Positions 47,098-59,795 of a stretch of DNA of 64,000 nucleotides are shown here, in pieces. The notes beneath the pieces are model-generated. The model searched no databases. It had not been told where the DNA came from and was given only the letters and a program-made list of their open reading frames with translations. The DNA is taken from positions 9,626,010-9,690,009 of the forward strand of contig CM051004.1 of the NCBI GenBank assembly GCA_027704905.1, read 5' to 3'. How positions within the stretch are numbered: position 1 is the stretch's first letter; each line of letters starts with the position of its first letter. The translations under genes and the position numbers were made by a program. The DNA is from Muraenolepis orangiensis. Lineage: Eukaryota; Chordata; Actinopteri; Gadiformes; Muraenolepididae.

Positions 47098-48050
47098 GCC
47101 AGCAGCTGAGTGAGTTAGTTCTCAACTGCCGAACATGCAGCAAAGAGAGACAAAACCAAAAGGAGCCACTGATGCCATCTCAATACCCGGGGAGACCATG
47201 GCAGAAGTTGGGAGCAGACCTGTTCATGCTGGAGAGCAAGACTTACCTGCTGGTTGTGGACTATGCATCGAGATACGTGGAGATCGCTCTGCTGACTCCC
47301 ACAAAATCAACAGACGTCATCCATCACCTCAAATCGATCTTCGCACGGCACGGTATCCCGGAGGAACTGGTGACGGACAACGGGCCGCAGTTCTCCGGAA
47401 TGGCCTTTGCAGCGTTTGCAGCGTCCTACGGGTTTCGCCATGTCACAAGCAGCCCGAGATATCCGCAAAGTAATGGGGAAGCAGAACGTGCGGTCAAGAC
47501 AGTAAAAGGTTTTCTGAAGAAAGCAGCTGACCCATACCGCGCTCTGCTAGCATACAGGGCCGCCCCGTTGCATAACGGATACAGTCCAGCTCAACTTCTG
47601 ATGGGCAGGAGACTCCGCACGACAGTGCCAACGCTTCCTGCCCTACTGGTCCCTGCTCTTCCTAACAGTGAGGTGGTTGTCCTGAAAGAAGAGGAAAGGA
47701 GAAGGAGAGATGCGCAAAGCTACAACCGGCGTCATCGTGCACGAAGCCTCGACGGGCTCATTCCCGGAAAGGAAGTGTGGGTCACAGATCAAAGTGCAAC
47801 TGGAGTTGTGGTCATTAGCCACTCTACGCCGCGTTCATACATTGTGGATGGACCTCATGGGACAGTAAGGCGAAACCGCCGCCATCTCATCCCCATGGAG
47901 TCGTCACCGGCGCGGAGTGGAGGTGCTACTGAGCAACCTCTGGGAGGGAGTTCGGCAGAACCTCCAAAGCAGAATGTCCCGCAACCGCCAGCTACTCCCA
48001 GAACCAGGTCTGGGAGAGTCGTGGTGAAACCAACTAGGTTGGACCTGTAA
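47094..48050 (+). pseudogene. Gypsy integrase lacking its zinc-binding N-terminus
   Basis: The frame resumes as LSQQLSELVLNCRTCSKERQ, where only the CxxC half of HHCC survives. The catalytic core is present: LGADLFMLESK (first Asp), VTDNGPQFSG (second Asp) and SNGEAERAVK (Glu). The C-terminus includes EVWVTDQSATGVVV, RRNRRHLIPM and RTRSGRVVVKPTRLDL before the stop at 48048-48050. The first in-frame ATG is 47172. The core residues are intact, but the N-terminal deletion should block normal function. Confidence 0.85.
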
Positions 48051-48300
48051 GAGACGTAAAAGAAAAATACATTCCCGTAATAGAAGTTTATTTTAAGTTA
48101 AATGTGTTCATGTTCTGATATGTTCGTTTAGTTATGAGGGCTTGTAAAGATGAATGCAGTGTTTAATATAGCCTATGTTTATATAGGGCTTTAGGTAAAA
48201 GTGGTTATTTTATCAGTTCAGATAGGAACAGACCTTTTAGATATAGAGGCAGAATAATCCTCTAAGGTCTGGTGTATCATTGACAGTCTACTCATTGATT

Positions 48301-48313
48301 CTAGGAAGGGAGC
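48301..48313 (+). promoter_or_regulatory. Probable polypurine tract of the 44-kb Ty3/Gypsy element
   Basis: AGGAAGGGAG lies immediately before the 3' LTR, with one C (48313) between them. Purine-rich as expected for plus-strand priming. Confidence 0.7.
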
Positions 48314-48507
48314 TGTGGTGTTATTGTTAATAGGTGTGCGTTTATACAACACAGAGTACAGGCCACCGTAGTGACGTCACGGCCGGGTACGCGTAGAGCA
48401 GGCTAGGCTAGGAGCGGAACGAGACGGCTGTATGTGGAGCTAGCAATAAAAGACACTTACAATCAAACACAGAGGACTCATGTGTATGCTTGTGAAATAC
48501 CACGACA
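48314..48507 (+). repeat. 3' LTR of the 44-kb Ty3/Gypsy element
   Basis: 194 bp, same length as the 5' LTR with about seven substitutions (for example GTAGTGACGTCAC versus GAAGTGAAGTCAC). Three of the seven involve CG dinucleotides present in only one of the two copies. Followed by the GGAGC duplication. Confidence 0.9.
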
Positions 48508-48734
48508 GGAGCATCCCTACTAACGATATAAACACGTCAATTGTGTCATGTCTATGATGGCTTACTAGTAAGCCTAACCTAGCCGGAGAGATCAGCAGCA
48601 CTCTGCATGTACATCACGTAATGAAAATGTAAGAAACTGCACTCAGAGATGCGGCCGTCTGTGTTTTAACAATAAACCATTTATATCTAGTCTATGATTT
48701 TGGACATAATTTAAATATTTTGGTTTGTATGTTT

Positions 48735-48830
48735 GACACCCAGCTGAAAGACTCTGGGTTTCGAACCCCAATGTCTGCAGTATAATGTGCAGGCCTCCTC
48801 AAGCTACCTGACCCCAACCTGCTTTTAATG
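48735..48830 (+). mobile_element. Degraded tRNA-derived SINE fragment
   Basis: 'CTGGGTTTCGAACCCCAATG' resembles a B box, GGTTCGAATCC, with its arm. 'TCCTCAAGCTACCTGACCCC' follows at the spacing of the conserved 'CCTTGAGCAAGGCACCTAAC' body of fish SINEs. There is no A box or tail that I can define. It is not a functional tRNA gene. Confidence 0.5.
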
Positions 48831-48979
48831 TACTTAAAACATTTTTGTTTTAAAGTACAGTGACTAAGAAGTGGTACATATTTAAGACCAGCTTAATGCA
48901 TGTTTGCTGCATTCCTAACTTGGACCAAAAAAACCCCACTTCTACTGAGTATGTCTTGGTTTACTGGTCTCAATGGGTT

Positions 48980-48980
<1 letters not shown>

Positions 48981-49025
<45 letters not shown>
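48981..49025. repeat. (AC)n microsatellite
   Basis: About 22 units. Further AC runs follow at 49122-49151 and 49206-49227, so three tracts lie within 250 bp. Confidence 0.9.
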
Positions 49026-49027
<2 letters not shown>

Positions 49028-49118
49028 TGTTCTTCTCTGCAGCAGATGGAGGTCTGAGATCTGCTGTGTGGTGCTGCCGACAATGACAGCCTTGCCATCG
49101 AGCACCATTCAGTCATTA

Positions 49119-49152
<34 letters not shown>

Positions 49153-49439
49153 GCACACTTCCTCTGACATATAACCATTGTACAACACCCACACACTCTC
49201 ACTTCAACACACACACACACACACACCCGATCCAAGTCTTACACACGGCAACCTACTTTTGAGATTTGACAAATGTGTCCATCTTGTGTGCTGCCGTTCA
49301 CAGTGAATTACCCATGAGTAGTTCTCAGCACAGTACTGTCAGTGTAGAACATTCTCCTTTCTCATCTCCATGAATGGAGTGAATGGAATGAACAAATAAT
49401 TGTTTTAATTTATTTATATTTTAATCTATGAAACTATTC

Positions 49440-49545
49440 AGTTATTTTACTGTGTGTGCAATTTTACCCTGTTTGTAATGCGCCTTGGGTGTCCAGAAAG
49501 GCGCAATATGAAATGAAATGTATAATTATTATTATTACTATTATC
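49440..49545 (+). mobile_element. LINE/SINE 3' end with (ATT)n tail
   Basis: 'GTAATGCGCCTTGGGTGTCC' followed by AGAAAGGCGCAATATGAAAT and (ATT)n is the 'AGCGCCTTGGGTGTC...GCGCTATATAAAT' 3' terminus common in fish retroposons. The 5' limit is unknown; AT-rich sequence from about 49380 may belong to it. Confidence 0.72.
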
Positions 49546-51257
49546 ATCTTTCTATATCAAATATTCATCTTTTAGTTTTAATCAAATGTTTTACTGGTCG
49601 TATAAAAGAAAAGAAACAAACAACATTAGTTAGGATGATCATTTTTTAATTGAGTTGTTTTTCGTCAACATGATTTGCAGTGTTTCCGATTGACGCTTGA
49701 CGCTTATAGACATTTTAGGACCGGAACACGCTTCTAGTTTCTGTAGAATTAAAGTCAGAAACGTCTTGACCTTTGACACTGCTGAAAGGTGGTGAATTCA
49801 AACTGTACAGCAGTGGTAGGGATTTCATTTGAGTTGCATTGCGTTGTTTTATTAATAACTTGCTCAGGAAATGACATGCTGGTTGCTATACCTGTAACGG
49901 AACATATTTCCATGGCAACAGTCTAGTATTCCCTTCTTGATATCAAGATGAAATCACTGTGAATAAATTATATTTTCATAACCTTGACAAAATACATGAA
50001 GTGTGCACCGCCTGTTTCCCTCACTATTCCAAACTCTATATTTTTATAACCCCTTAAAGCTGTCATTTCATTTTCATCATATTTGTTGGACTGGATTTAT
50101 GCTTTATTCTGTCTCTAGCGCCCAGTTTTCACTAACGTTTCTGGATTCACGGTGTTCAAACTCGATCATTCCCTTGTCTCAACGGAAGTAGTTGTACAAG
50201 GGATTAAGAAAAAAATGTAGTTTTAAAATGATGTAAGAATACAATTTGTATTATAATTGTATTTGTATTGCTTTTTATTCACATGAATCTCGGAGTGCTG
50301 AAAAGTTAAATACATAGCAAACAAACACAAATAATTACTAAAAATAGTGAACACTCATTTTAACATGAAAAGGCCTTCCTAAATTAAAGAGTCCAAGATC
50401 TGTGGTGCCCTTAAATGGTAAGGAAGGCCATTCCACAGGTGTGGGTGCGGGTAGCGGTTTGTGGAGTAAGGAGTTCTTGTTGGGAGGTGCATAACCATTC
50501 ATGAAATGTAAGTATCGTCAAGTCAGCAACACCGCTATGCTTAATGTTGGCTGGAAACAAGCCACGCACAAGGGATTCAACCGCTGCCCTCTCACAATCC
50601 TCCATGGCATTTTGACACCTGTGGTTAAATGGAATGTGAGCTGTTATTTTGCACGCAAAGTTCATGGAAATTTATCTGTAAATATCGGAAGAGCAATCGA
50701 TGGATGCAACACGCGCATTGAAAGTTCATGTTTAAATATAATAAACAGGTTTATTCGAGCCATGCATTACATTACATTACAATACAATAATTTAGCTGTA
50801 GCTTGCCGGCGCATTCATTACCTGGCTCATGTCTTTTCACACTACAGGATGTAGACTCGCCCAGATGTTTAGAATAACATTCATCGGGCACTCTGCGAAG
50901 ACTCTGCAAGTTTCTTGGATTGCTTTACTCATAGCTCACACATAACGACTATACACATAACGACTATGCACCTACTGCCGAGCAATTTTTCTACAAATTT
51001 TCTGCGAGTTCCAAAATCTGTCTGCGAGTGCCCGATTGGGCTTACAATTGTGTTGTGTGAACTTGGCATTACAAAATGTCCATTCAACATAGGTAGGCAA
51101 AATAAGTAGTCACCAGAAGTTATAAGTGCATGTCCTCCCTTACAAGCCTCCAAGAGCCAGTGCTCAGGTAAAAGTACAATAAGTTGGCTCCCTTGATTTT
51201 ACACAATAAAATGGGGGCAATGATCAATGACAAATGGTGAAGCATGGATTCACTATT
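49546..51257. other. Spacer, nothing recognised
   Basis: 1.7 kb with no supported gene. Short ATTAC repeats lie at 50766-50785. Confidence 0.4.
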
Positions 51258-51350
51258 TGTCAGTGGCTGGTAGAAGCAGCCTCATCTGGCCCCAGTCAGA
51301 CTAATTTGAGTCTGGGGCTGGTGAGGCTGCACACCTGTGGGTCCTTGGTA
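51258..51350. repeat. Dispersed repeat, copy B (matches 9756-9860)
   Basis: CAGCCTCATCTGGCCCC faces GGGGCTGGTGAGGCTG across a short stretch that holds CAGACT...AGTCTG, giving an imperfect stem. The block order agrees with copy A. Family unknown. Confidence 0.5.
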
Positions 51351-54300
51351 ATCCGTATAACCATTATAATGAGATGTTGTTTTGGAAATTGGAAATCAGA
51401 AAAGTAGCATTTACTGGCAAAAATATAACTGTAAAAAACACATCTATTGTATAGTCTGCACTCCTCCTCGAATTCACGTCTACACTGTCCTTACTTTCAC
51501 TTTCACTTCGAAGAAGTGAAGGTTGGATTGCTCTATTTTTAGTCCTATTTTCATAGCCTTTCAGCTCCTGGCGCTTTTACTTTGTCGCTGTATTCTTCTT
51601 TCTTTTGCGTTTTCACAATCATTTTCCAGACGGTTACTCCTCCTGGAATAAGGATGACGGCCACCAGATTGCTCTGGAAAAAGGTAAAGCGGGTTGGGTG
51701 GGGGGGGCTCAAGCGCAGCGGAAGCTTGTTAAAGGGGCACTTTCAAGAAAACAATGTGCCACCAAATCTCGGGCAGGATGTCTGTCACGTAGGCAGGCGC
51801 CGGCGTTGCGCACTCACAGTTTCTCTGTGTCTCGCGGTCATGTGTTATGTGTTGATGCTTGACGGCGTTCAGGAACAGGCCCAGATGGTGGCTGTTATTC
51901 CCTCTTCTTGTTCCCCCCCCCCCCACAATGCAACTGGTGGCCTTTGGTGATCCTGAAACGTTTGTCTTTGCGATATCGCAGGAGATGCTCCCGTAGATCC
52001 AAAATGGTTCTTTTCTTTTCCGTTGGTGACGATGAGGCTGTCAAGTGTGTCAAGTCACCGTCGGCGTGTTGAGGAACAGACACTGGAGTTGTGCATGGGG
52101 TTGTGAAGCGTAATCAACTGATTTGTTTCTGGGAGCAGAAGGCTTGTAAATATCCCGTAAATAAGTATGTTGTATCAGTGCTTTTAGCATTTCTGCCACA
52201 CTCTGACTTGTAGTGTATTGTGTTAAATGCAAACAAATGTCACTGTATCTTACTATAACTAAGTGACTCAATGAATGTAGGGTTATAAAATAGGGGTTGG
52301 GAATCACTGAGTAACTCACCAGATACTATCACGATATGCTGTCCACTGCAACGATTCTACAATACTCGATCAATTGCAATACAATCTACGTTACATTTCA
52401 GTATCTGTAACTGAAGAAGAAAAAATACCCTTAAAAAGGCAGAAAGCAGGAATTATGAATAATAATTAACTTTTGACTTGAAAATGGCCATGTTTCCCTC
52501 CTATTGTATAGGGAGCTTGGCTGCTGCTTTCTGATATTATGAATACATCTTTCAGTTATAATTTAACTATTATAATAGGTAGAGGAGATCTGAAAAAGTA
52601 CAGGCCAAAATATGACAAAAGCAGAACTATTTCTGTGCTATTCCGCCATTGCTTTAAAAAATGATTGGACCTGAAGGATTGATGCATGATTATCCAACAA
52701 AGAAGAGGCAAATGACTCAAACTCAAATCTCAGTTCAACTGTTTCTTTCTGTTAAGATAAGCCTGAATTCATAGAAACGACTGCCGTTGCTCTACACAAG
52801 GGTTTAGTCGTATAATGTGAGCAGCCAGTCGGCAGAAATCTGAAAGTGAACCGCTCTTTGTGGTATCGCCCGGACTTTATGGACGCCCAGATGTCGAGGC
52901 GGACGCCGAGTTGTACGGCCGTATTAAGGCGGGTGGAGCTCACCTGTGTGACACCATTAGCTGATGTGTAAGCAAGGGTTTACTTTGGATTCTGTCCCGC
53001 GGTGTCCACGCCTCGCGCTCCTGGTTGCTGCTGAGTCACGGGTCTTGATTAAAAGTGGCAATATTTACAAGCCACCTGTTTTTTTCCCCCATTATTTTTA
53101 TTTTCAACTCGAAAATCAGGTTTTACTTCTTGTTTTAGCGTAGTTGTACAAGAGGTTAATTGTAAATGGTATAGAGTTGTAGATACTAATACTGTCTGTG
53201 ATTGTGATTTGGTGCTCCTTTTATGTACCAGTGCACGGGTAGTAGACTTCACTAGTTTAGACTTCTACCTGTGCCCTGGTTCATAAAAACAGCAGACCCA
53301 TAACTAGTGTAATGAGGGATACCTCTATGAAGCCAGCGGTTATGTAAAGGGTGTGGGGCTGGGACAAGTAGGCTAATGTTTGTGATTGGTTAGGCTTATG
53401 ATTGGCACCATTGGTCAATTAGGTGTGAGATCACTCCTAATTGTGGAGATCTCGCCTTTATAACATAGTTACGGCCAACACTACAAAAAAACTAACCTAA
53501 ATTGAAGCAAATTACAGATTTGGGTGATCAGGGACTTTAATATCCACGTGGCCACTATCAAATCCACACAAAAAAGGACATACCAACATTTCATGGCCAT
53601 ATATTGAGTATGAAGTATCCCCTTTTGACCTCTTGCACAAAGTGGGTGAAGTAGTCTCTTGCGAGAGAGAGAGCGAGAGAGAGAGAGAGAGAGACCTTCA
53701 GCGACGGCATCATTAATCATGCCTTCGCAATCGATGACCCAACAGGAAGCAGGGCTTTCCCAGGGTTGCTCGTGTTCACCCCAGAACACCTGACCAAACC
53801 ACTCAGATTAACCAGATCTGAACCCAGCACTGTGCTATTACTCTCTGCTGAGACACACCCCTTCGCTATGTTTCACAATGTTATATACTGTCTGTCAAAT
53901 CTAAATCAATACTTTTTTCAGCAGCCTGCATTTTGTTTGAACGCTTTCTACACTTCACAAAACACAATTACAAACTAAAAGAGCCGACCGCGGGCAACCC
54001 ATTCTGGGTCAGATTTGGGCCAAGTACTGTCTCGAGGACCCAGCCCTACAAGTGGGTGAAACACTTTAGCCAGTGGAGGGTTGGTGACAGGGCGGGGAAC
54101 AGTCATAACTACATCCTTCAGGGAGAGCCAACTCATATGCTAGGGATAAGTAGTGATTTCAATGGCATGTAGAGAACTGTATTAACACAATGGATGGTTC
54201 TATCGTCGAATAGCGTTGTGGTGATAATGAAAGACAATTCTGGTCACTTCTGATGGTCGTCATTTATGATGATCATATTTTATTGGCTGAATAATGTTGT

Positions 54301-56261
54301 AGGTAATCTGGGCAGCATTTGGCAATGGGGCTACGAGAAAACATTGATAGAATGGGCTGAGATACATATGAGTATGTTCATAATAATCAGAAGAATCGTT
54401 GACAAATCAATTAATCTGACGGGGCTGTCACATGAGTTGATTGGCCCGTTTAGTCGGGTGACCAGAAGTGCACATTTTTCGTCCCATCCCTGGATTCTGT
54501 TCAGTGCTACACATGGCGTCTTCATTTTAGTTAATGCTTTAAAAAAAAACACCGTAAAACCTCCACCGCTGTTTCCTTCATTACCAGCACTTTGGGTGAA
54601 CGTCTCCTTATTATAAAATATGCTAAGCATTAGTAGACAAGGAACAATTTGGAATCTACATAAGGAAGACAAGCCCTAATGGCCCGCAGAGGAATGTGGT
54701 GTAAAATATGTGCACTCAGGCTCGCAAAAGAGACCGCCGCCCTCAGCCGAGATTCACAGCACTTTTGTAACGGCAAAATTGTACCATAACGTTTAGATAA
54801 TGTCTGTCTCCTACCGGATGATACCCTTGTTCTCCTATCTCTTCGTCGGTAAAAAAAAAAAAAATGGCTCAATTCTCCTCCGCTCAGACAAATGTAATGG
54901 GTCCCAGAGCTGGCCAATGAGCCGTGAAGCAGGCCTGATTAATTGAGAAATCTTAAGGAGATACCGAGCGCTCACTGCTGGCGAGCCAGAGAGCGTGAGG
55001 AAAGGTAATGAAGAGATACAGATGGCAGTATGCCTGCGACGCAGAACCTATGAAGAGGGAACAAAGCGGAGATGGGAGATGTCAGGGTTAGAGACACAAG
55101 ATTAACCTTGCCTCGAGGAGTGCATGTTTTAATAAATCATTTAATATACAGAGTGAAATACTCCTCTGCGGGGTCCGTATTTTTCTCGTACCGCTTGCTA
55201 CTAGACTGGTTCCTGTGCGGAAACATGTACGATACATTACCCAGCTGATGATCTTTTGTAAAAATAAAAAAACAATAATGGATGAATAAGATCATATCTG
55301 TACATTTAGACTGGATTTTCTTGAGTTAGAAAATGGCACAGAGTCTAGTTTTGTATAGCCAACACTTTTTTAATACTTCTTTTTAAAACCGCTGGAAACT
55401 TGAAGACAAGTCCCACTGTGAGATATATTAACTTAAAAACAGACATGCAAACTTATATCCAAAATAGGTCATTCACGTGGATTGTGTAGATCTGCAATAC
55501 AATTTATTATTATTTTGTTTAATTTATTTATTTTAAAATACAAACTGAAATGTATTTTTAATTTGAAATGACTATTGTGGAACAGAAAGGATACGTACAT
55601 TCTAGGCTAACATACAAATACTAGTTTTTGGTGCCGTCAAACTGCCTTTTCAATGGGATACTGGCGGCGAGGTGTGTGTGTGTGGAGCTCCAGACATTTC
55701 TCGAACACTTACTATTTACTTTATTTGGTTTTCTAAAATCTACGACCAACCAACATTTGGATTGCAGACTATTTGCAACGGTGCCACCCTTGGCTTGGTA
55801 TTGAATGGCAATATAAGAGGAAACATCACCACAGTGGCAATATGTTCATATCCATGAATACATGTTTTGCAATTTGAATAATGAATACAGGAGTAGCTCG
55901 TTTTTAAAATTGCAAGTGACAAATCATTTTTTTTGTACATGTATTTTGCGCCTGCTTACAAGTCAGAGAGAAATAAATGAGCATGTGTGTTGTGGCAGGC
56001 TTTCTCTATCCATGCTATGTGTTCACCTTCTTCACCCCTCTTCAGTTTTACATGCCCAAAATGAGTGGTGAATGTGAAGTTACCCGAGTTTTACAAAAAA
56101 TACACACAGGCAGATGGCTTGATCAAAAAATATAGATGTTGGAAACCTCTTCATCCACACAAAAAAAGAGAAGATAATAATAAAGTTGTTCTTTATAATA
56201 AAGAAACAACATCCCTTTTGAGACACATTTCCTGTTAAGGCATGGCGTTTCCAGCTGTCAT
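51351..56261. other. Spacer, 4.9 kb, no gene recognised
   Basis: Contains a C-run at 51915-51924, a GA-rich patch at 53664-53693 and an A-run at 54850-54864. ORFs of up to about 120 codons occur on both strands without recognisable domains. 52310-52400 has 'CACGATATGCTGTCCA' and 'CAACGATTCTACAATA', words seen in old DNA transposons, but no ends are visible. Confidence 0.4.
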
Positions 56262-56262
56262 T

Positions 56263-56322
<60 letters not shown>
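56262..56322. repeat. (GT)n microsatellite, 30 units
   Basis: Uninterrupted GT run. Confidence 0.92.
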
Positions 56323-56323
<1 letters not shown>

Positions 56324-57775
56324 TGGGGTACATCTTACCTTGAGGAGGAATGGAACATTTGATTAGTCTTTCCAGCAGGGTTCTCTCTTTGGAGTATTCA
56401 CGGTGTAGCAGTTGGTCGTCTCCTTGTTTTTGAAAGTCTCTTAAAAGGGCCCTTTTTGCAGAAGGTATGCAGGGGCCCCTGTGAGATCCATCACCACCAC
56501 AGGTCCCCTGCCGGGCCCTTTCATCCTGGCTGTATGCTGCCGTTTGGCTTGTTAGCCGCTAACCCAGGAGGGACCCGCTATAGGAGCAGTGGGCGGAACC
56601 TCTTCTTCTTCCTCTTTCAGTCCTTTTCATTTTGTTTAACATCCATTTGGCGCCACCCAAGCAAGGCTTGTGGTACCATAGGATGCAGTATGGTGGGGGC
56701 CACACATGGCGGATTAGGTTCATTAAAGGGCCCCTATTTTTCCACCAGGTGTGAGTGTGATTAACCTTTAAAGGCATTTCAAAATTGTCATGTGACTATA
56801 GAACTTGGTATAATCACACAGTGAGTGTCCTCCCAGCTGTATGATCACTAGACCAGTCTGCCAGCCTACCTCGTGCGTGCACTTTACAAACGGGTAGGCT
56901 TATCTATCCATCATACATCTGGGTGTCCAGATGTATGAGTGTTCTGTGTTCTGCAGAACCCCCACACCCTGCTATACAACTGTAGTTCTCGGGGTCAAAC
57001 TAAACTCAAACACACCCTAAGACTAAACAACCCGAAACTAAACGATACATAGTGGGCCATAGCCCACTATAGGTCAGGTAAAGTAGACACAGATGTCTAA
57101 AGTGAAACCCAGAGCAGAAGCAGGGCCATGCTTAGGCAGTCTGTGTGTGTGTGTGTCTCTCTATCTCTCACTCACACACACATATAATGCACAACGGCAA
57201 TGCAATGAATGAAAGGCTAGACATCGTTGTCTTACCAGTAGTAGTGGAACACAATGCATAACAGAGACTCAAATGGCACACTAAGTTACTGGCCATAGGG
57301 GCCTAGTAACTTATTGAGGGAACAGCTACTGTGAGCTGCATATAAAGGCAACGCCAACAGCAGCTCAGAATGGAAATGAAAGAAATATGTATTTTGCCCA
57401 AATGTTTTTTTTCACACAAACTTATTATTATTTGATACATCGCCATCATTGAAAATAATAATGTGATCATTTATAATAATGACAAATTTGCAGAAGCAAG
57501 GACAGCATTATCGGGTCCCCCAACCCACCCTGGTGAGAGGGGGGCCTTTGTCACAATACCGATGCGGTCCAATTCACTAAACATAGCATCCGGTGAACAG
57601 TGAATAGAATACCAGAGTGCAGCATTCAGGAGTGCGGGGAGCAGCTGAGGAAGCTCGGTAACTGCGTACCGAGCCGTTAGTTGACAGCAGGAGCTGTCAG
57701 ATGGCGTTTTTATGACAACACACAGTCCTGGCGGACTCACACCGCTGCAACATCTGCTAGCCACACTCCTGGAAC
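56323..57775. other. Spacer with a small perfect hairpin
   Basis: A 12-bp perfect inverted repeat, TCATACATCTGG (56911-56922) and CCAGATGTATGA (56927-56938), has a 4-nt loop. A 9-bp one, ATAGTGGGC...GCCCACTAT, lies near 57048-57070. No gene recognised. Confidence 0.5.
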
Positions 57776-57983
<208 letters not shown>

Positions 57984-58490
57984 ACACTGCACCCCTCTGA
58001 ACAATAAGGACAGGGCTGGAACAGGTGAACCCAACAGGCCAGACAGATGTGGTGATATCGGCGTGTAGTGTCGTGTCCCGTGGTTGTTTCAATGTCTTTA
58101 ATGAGTCTTTTACTCCTTTTTATTTTAATTGGGATATTTGATGGCGTACCAAACTCCTAACGGGTGGTATTCGGTTACACTGTTCTATTTTAAGCGAAGG
58201 TTTGTGGAGCGGTTCAAAACGGAATTTGATCGTAACATTTTTTGTTACCGTCACATGATCTCTATTGTACCACTCTGTAAAGGGGTGGATACACGACACT
58301 CTTGCGTTCCATGAATTTTGATCCCAACGCAAAAGCCTAAAGTTCCAGGTTGGTTAACTTTCAATTTTGCATATTTGCATTCAGTACCCCCGGTGGCCAA
58401 TATAAATGCCTGGCCTCATGATGACCAGTTGGCTGGCTGCACATCCAAGATGGCAGATGTGCATTAATCAGCCATTTTTATTCAGCATTG

Positions 58491-58525
<35 letters not shown>

Positions 58526-58984
58526 ATATACTGTATATCTATCTTTAGATAGATATTTAGATGCTGCACAGTTTTTTTGCTGTGTCTCCAGCATTGAGAG
58601 CAGATGGTCTACACATAACTTAATATTACATAATTGTATTCATATTTGAGTGTGTGTTCCTGTAGGGGGGGGGGGGGAGGGGGGGGGAGGACGGATCTCT
58701 ACTGTGTGGATATGGTGTGACTGGCCCTTGATGCCCATAACCATTAAACATGCACTCTGGAGAACTGTTGCTCTAATGAAACATTTAGTGGGGTCTTTTG
58801 AATACAGAGTGACTTGGACGACATGAGAGGCATGGGTTGGTGTTGACATGACTGGGGCCCCACTCCTAATTAAAACGGCTAACCTCGCTGCTGCCCGACT
58901 CCAGTAATGGAACTCCGGATGAAATGTGTTTTAGTACTGCGTTGTTATGCACAACAAATCACCAAGCGCCATTGTACGCCTTTA
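57984..58984. other. Spacer with (AT)n and poly(G) tracts
   Basis: (TA)n at 58496-58522, then a GATATA/TATC near-palindrome to 58560; G-rich run at 58666-58689. No gene recognised. Confidence 0.45.
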
Positions 58985-59150
58985 CATGTAATATAGTGCA
59001 GTAGGCTGGCAAGGGTTAGCGACTCTCGCCCGAAAGGTTCTGGGTTTGATTCCCAACGTCCGCCACTAAGCTTGAGTGAGTAAGATGCCTCAACCCTACT
59101 GCTCTTTAATGGCAATTGTCTAAATGCACTGTAAGTCACATTGGACAAAT
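58985..59150 (+). mobile_element. Old tRNA-derived SINE
   Basis: Head: 'GGTTCTGGGTTTGATTCCCA' contains a B-box-like GGTTTGATTCC. Body: 'AGATGCCTCAACCCTACTGC' matches the usual 'AAGGCACCTAACCCCTACTGC' block. Tail: CTGTAAGTCACATTGGACAA is a decayed form of the tail seen intact at 31.4 kb. Head, body and tail are in the right order, so this is an entire though mutated copy. The A box is weak. Confidence 0.65.
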
Positions 59151-59205
59151 GTGTAAATTACTAAAGAGCAATGGTATGCATCCAAATCCAAAGCTAGACT
59201 AATTC

Positions 59206-59405
59206 ATCATGGCACACACTGCATTACATTACATTACACTATCATACCCGTATTACATGTACATGTACATGCGTACATTATCATACTTTTGCTGGACTTT
59301 CTGGACTCATTACAGTTACTGCAGTTCTGCACTGTACTGCACTGTGTTCATGATGCTGCTGCACTACTGGCACTTTAAAATGTATTTTTTTTATATTTTT
59401 GGGGA
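59206..59405 (+). mobile_element. L2-type LINE 3' UTR, left piece
   Basis: Matches the 3' UTR at 40.26-40.40 kb: 'TTTGCTGGACTTTCTGGACT' and 'ATGATGCTGCTGCACTACTG' in the same order. It carries no coding sequence. The matching downstream block of that UTR ('GGGAGTAAGCATTCCATTGT') appears only at 59800-59825, so foreign DNA lies between. Confidence 0.7.
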
Positions 59406-59795
59406 ATTAGATTAGATTCAAATTGATTGTCATTGCACAGCACAAGTACAGTACAGCGAAAATAATTTAGCATCTAACCAGAGTGCAAATGTTATATCAG
59501 TTTACAGTTGCTAAAAGACAGTCTACTAGGTATAAAGTGGGATGAGCATATGAGCATAATAATAGGTATATATATATACAGGTAAGTAAGTATTTAACAG
59601 GTAGTGATCAGGGGTATGCAACTATGAAAAGCAGGATAAATATATATAAATGTATATACAAGGTAGTGAGCATATATACAGGAGCAGGGATATGCAGTTC
59701 TATCAACAGTTAGAGATTAAAATACATATATCAGGTACAGTAAAAATGTACACATTAACAGGTATCTTATCAATAGATATGAAAATATGGGGTAG
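59406..59795 (-). mobile_element. Probable inverted retroposon fragment within the LINE 3' UTR
   Basis: Begins 'TTAGATTAGATTCAAATTGA' then TTGTCATTGCACAGCACAAG, which on the minus strand is a 'TGACAATCAATTTGAATC' end with an (ATCTA)n-like tail, as in fish retroposons. The rest is AT-rich with repeated AGGTA/TATATA words. Its ends are inferred from the break in the surrounding LINE UTR. No target duplication was established. Confidence 0.45.

Larger units (their letters stand above)
44365..48507 (+). mobile_element. Ty3/Gypsy LTR retrotransposon with internal deletions, 4.1 kb
   Basis: LTRs of 194 bp each (44365-44558, 48314-48507), a primer-binding site at 44559, a purine-rich tract before the 3' LTR, and GGAGC duplications on both sides (44360-44364 and 48508-48512). 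The LTRs differ at about seven positions by eye. Gag-protease is open; pol has two frameshifts and two deletions. It could have moved only with proteins from another copy. It is inserted in older transposon-like DNA. Confidence 0.9.

Noticed and set aside
48735..48830. tRNA gene
   Set aside because: Only a B-box-like arm is present, without an acceptor stem or a full cloverleaf. It fits a decayed SINE head. The same reasoning applies at 59030-59060.
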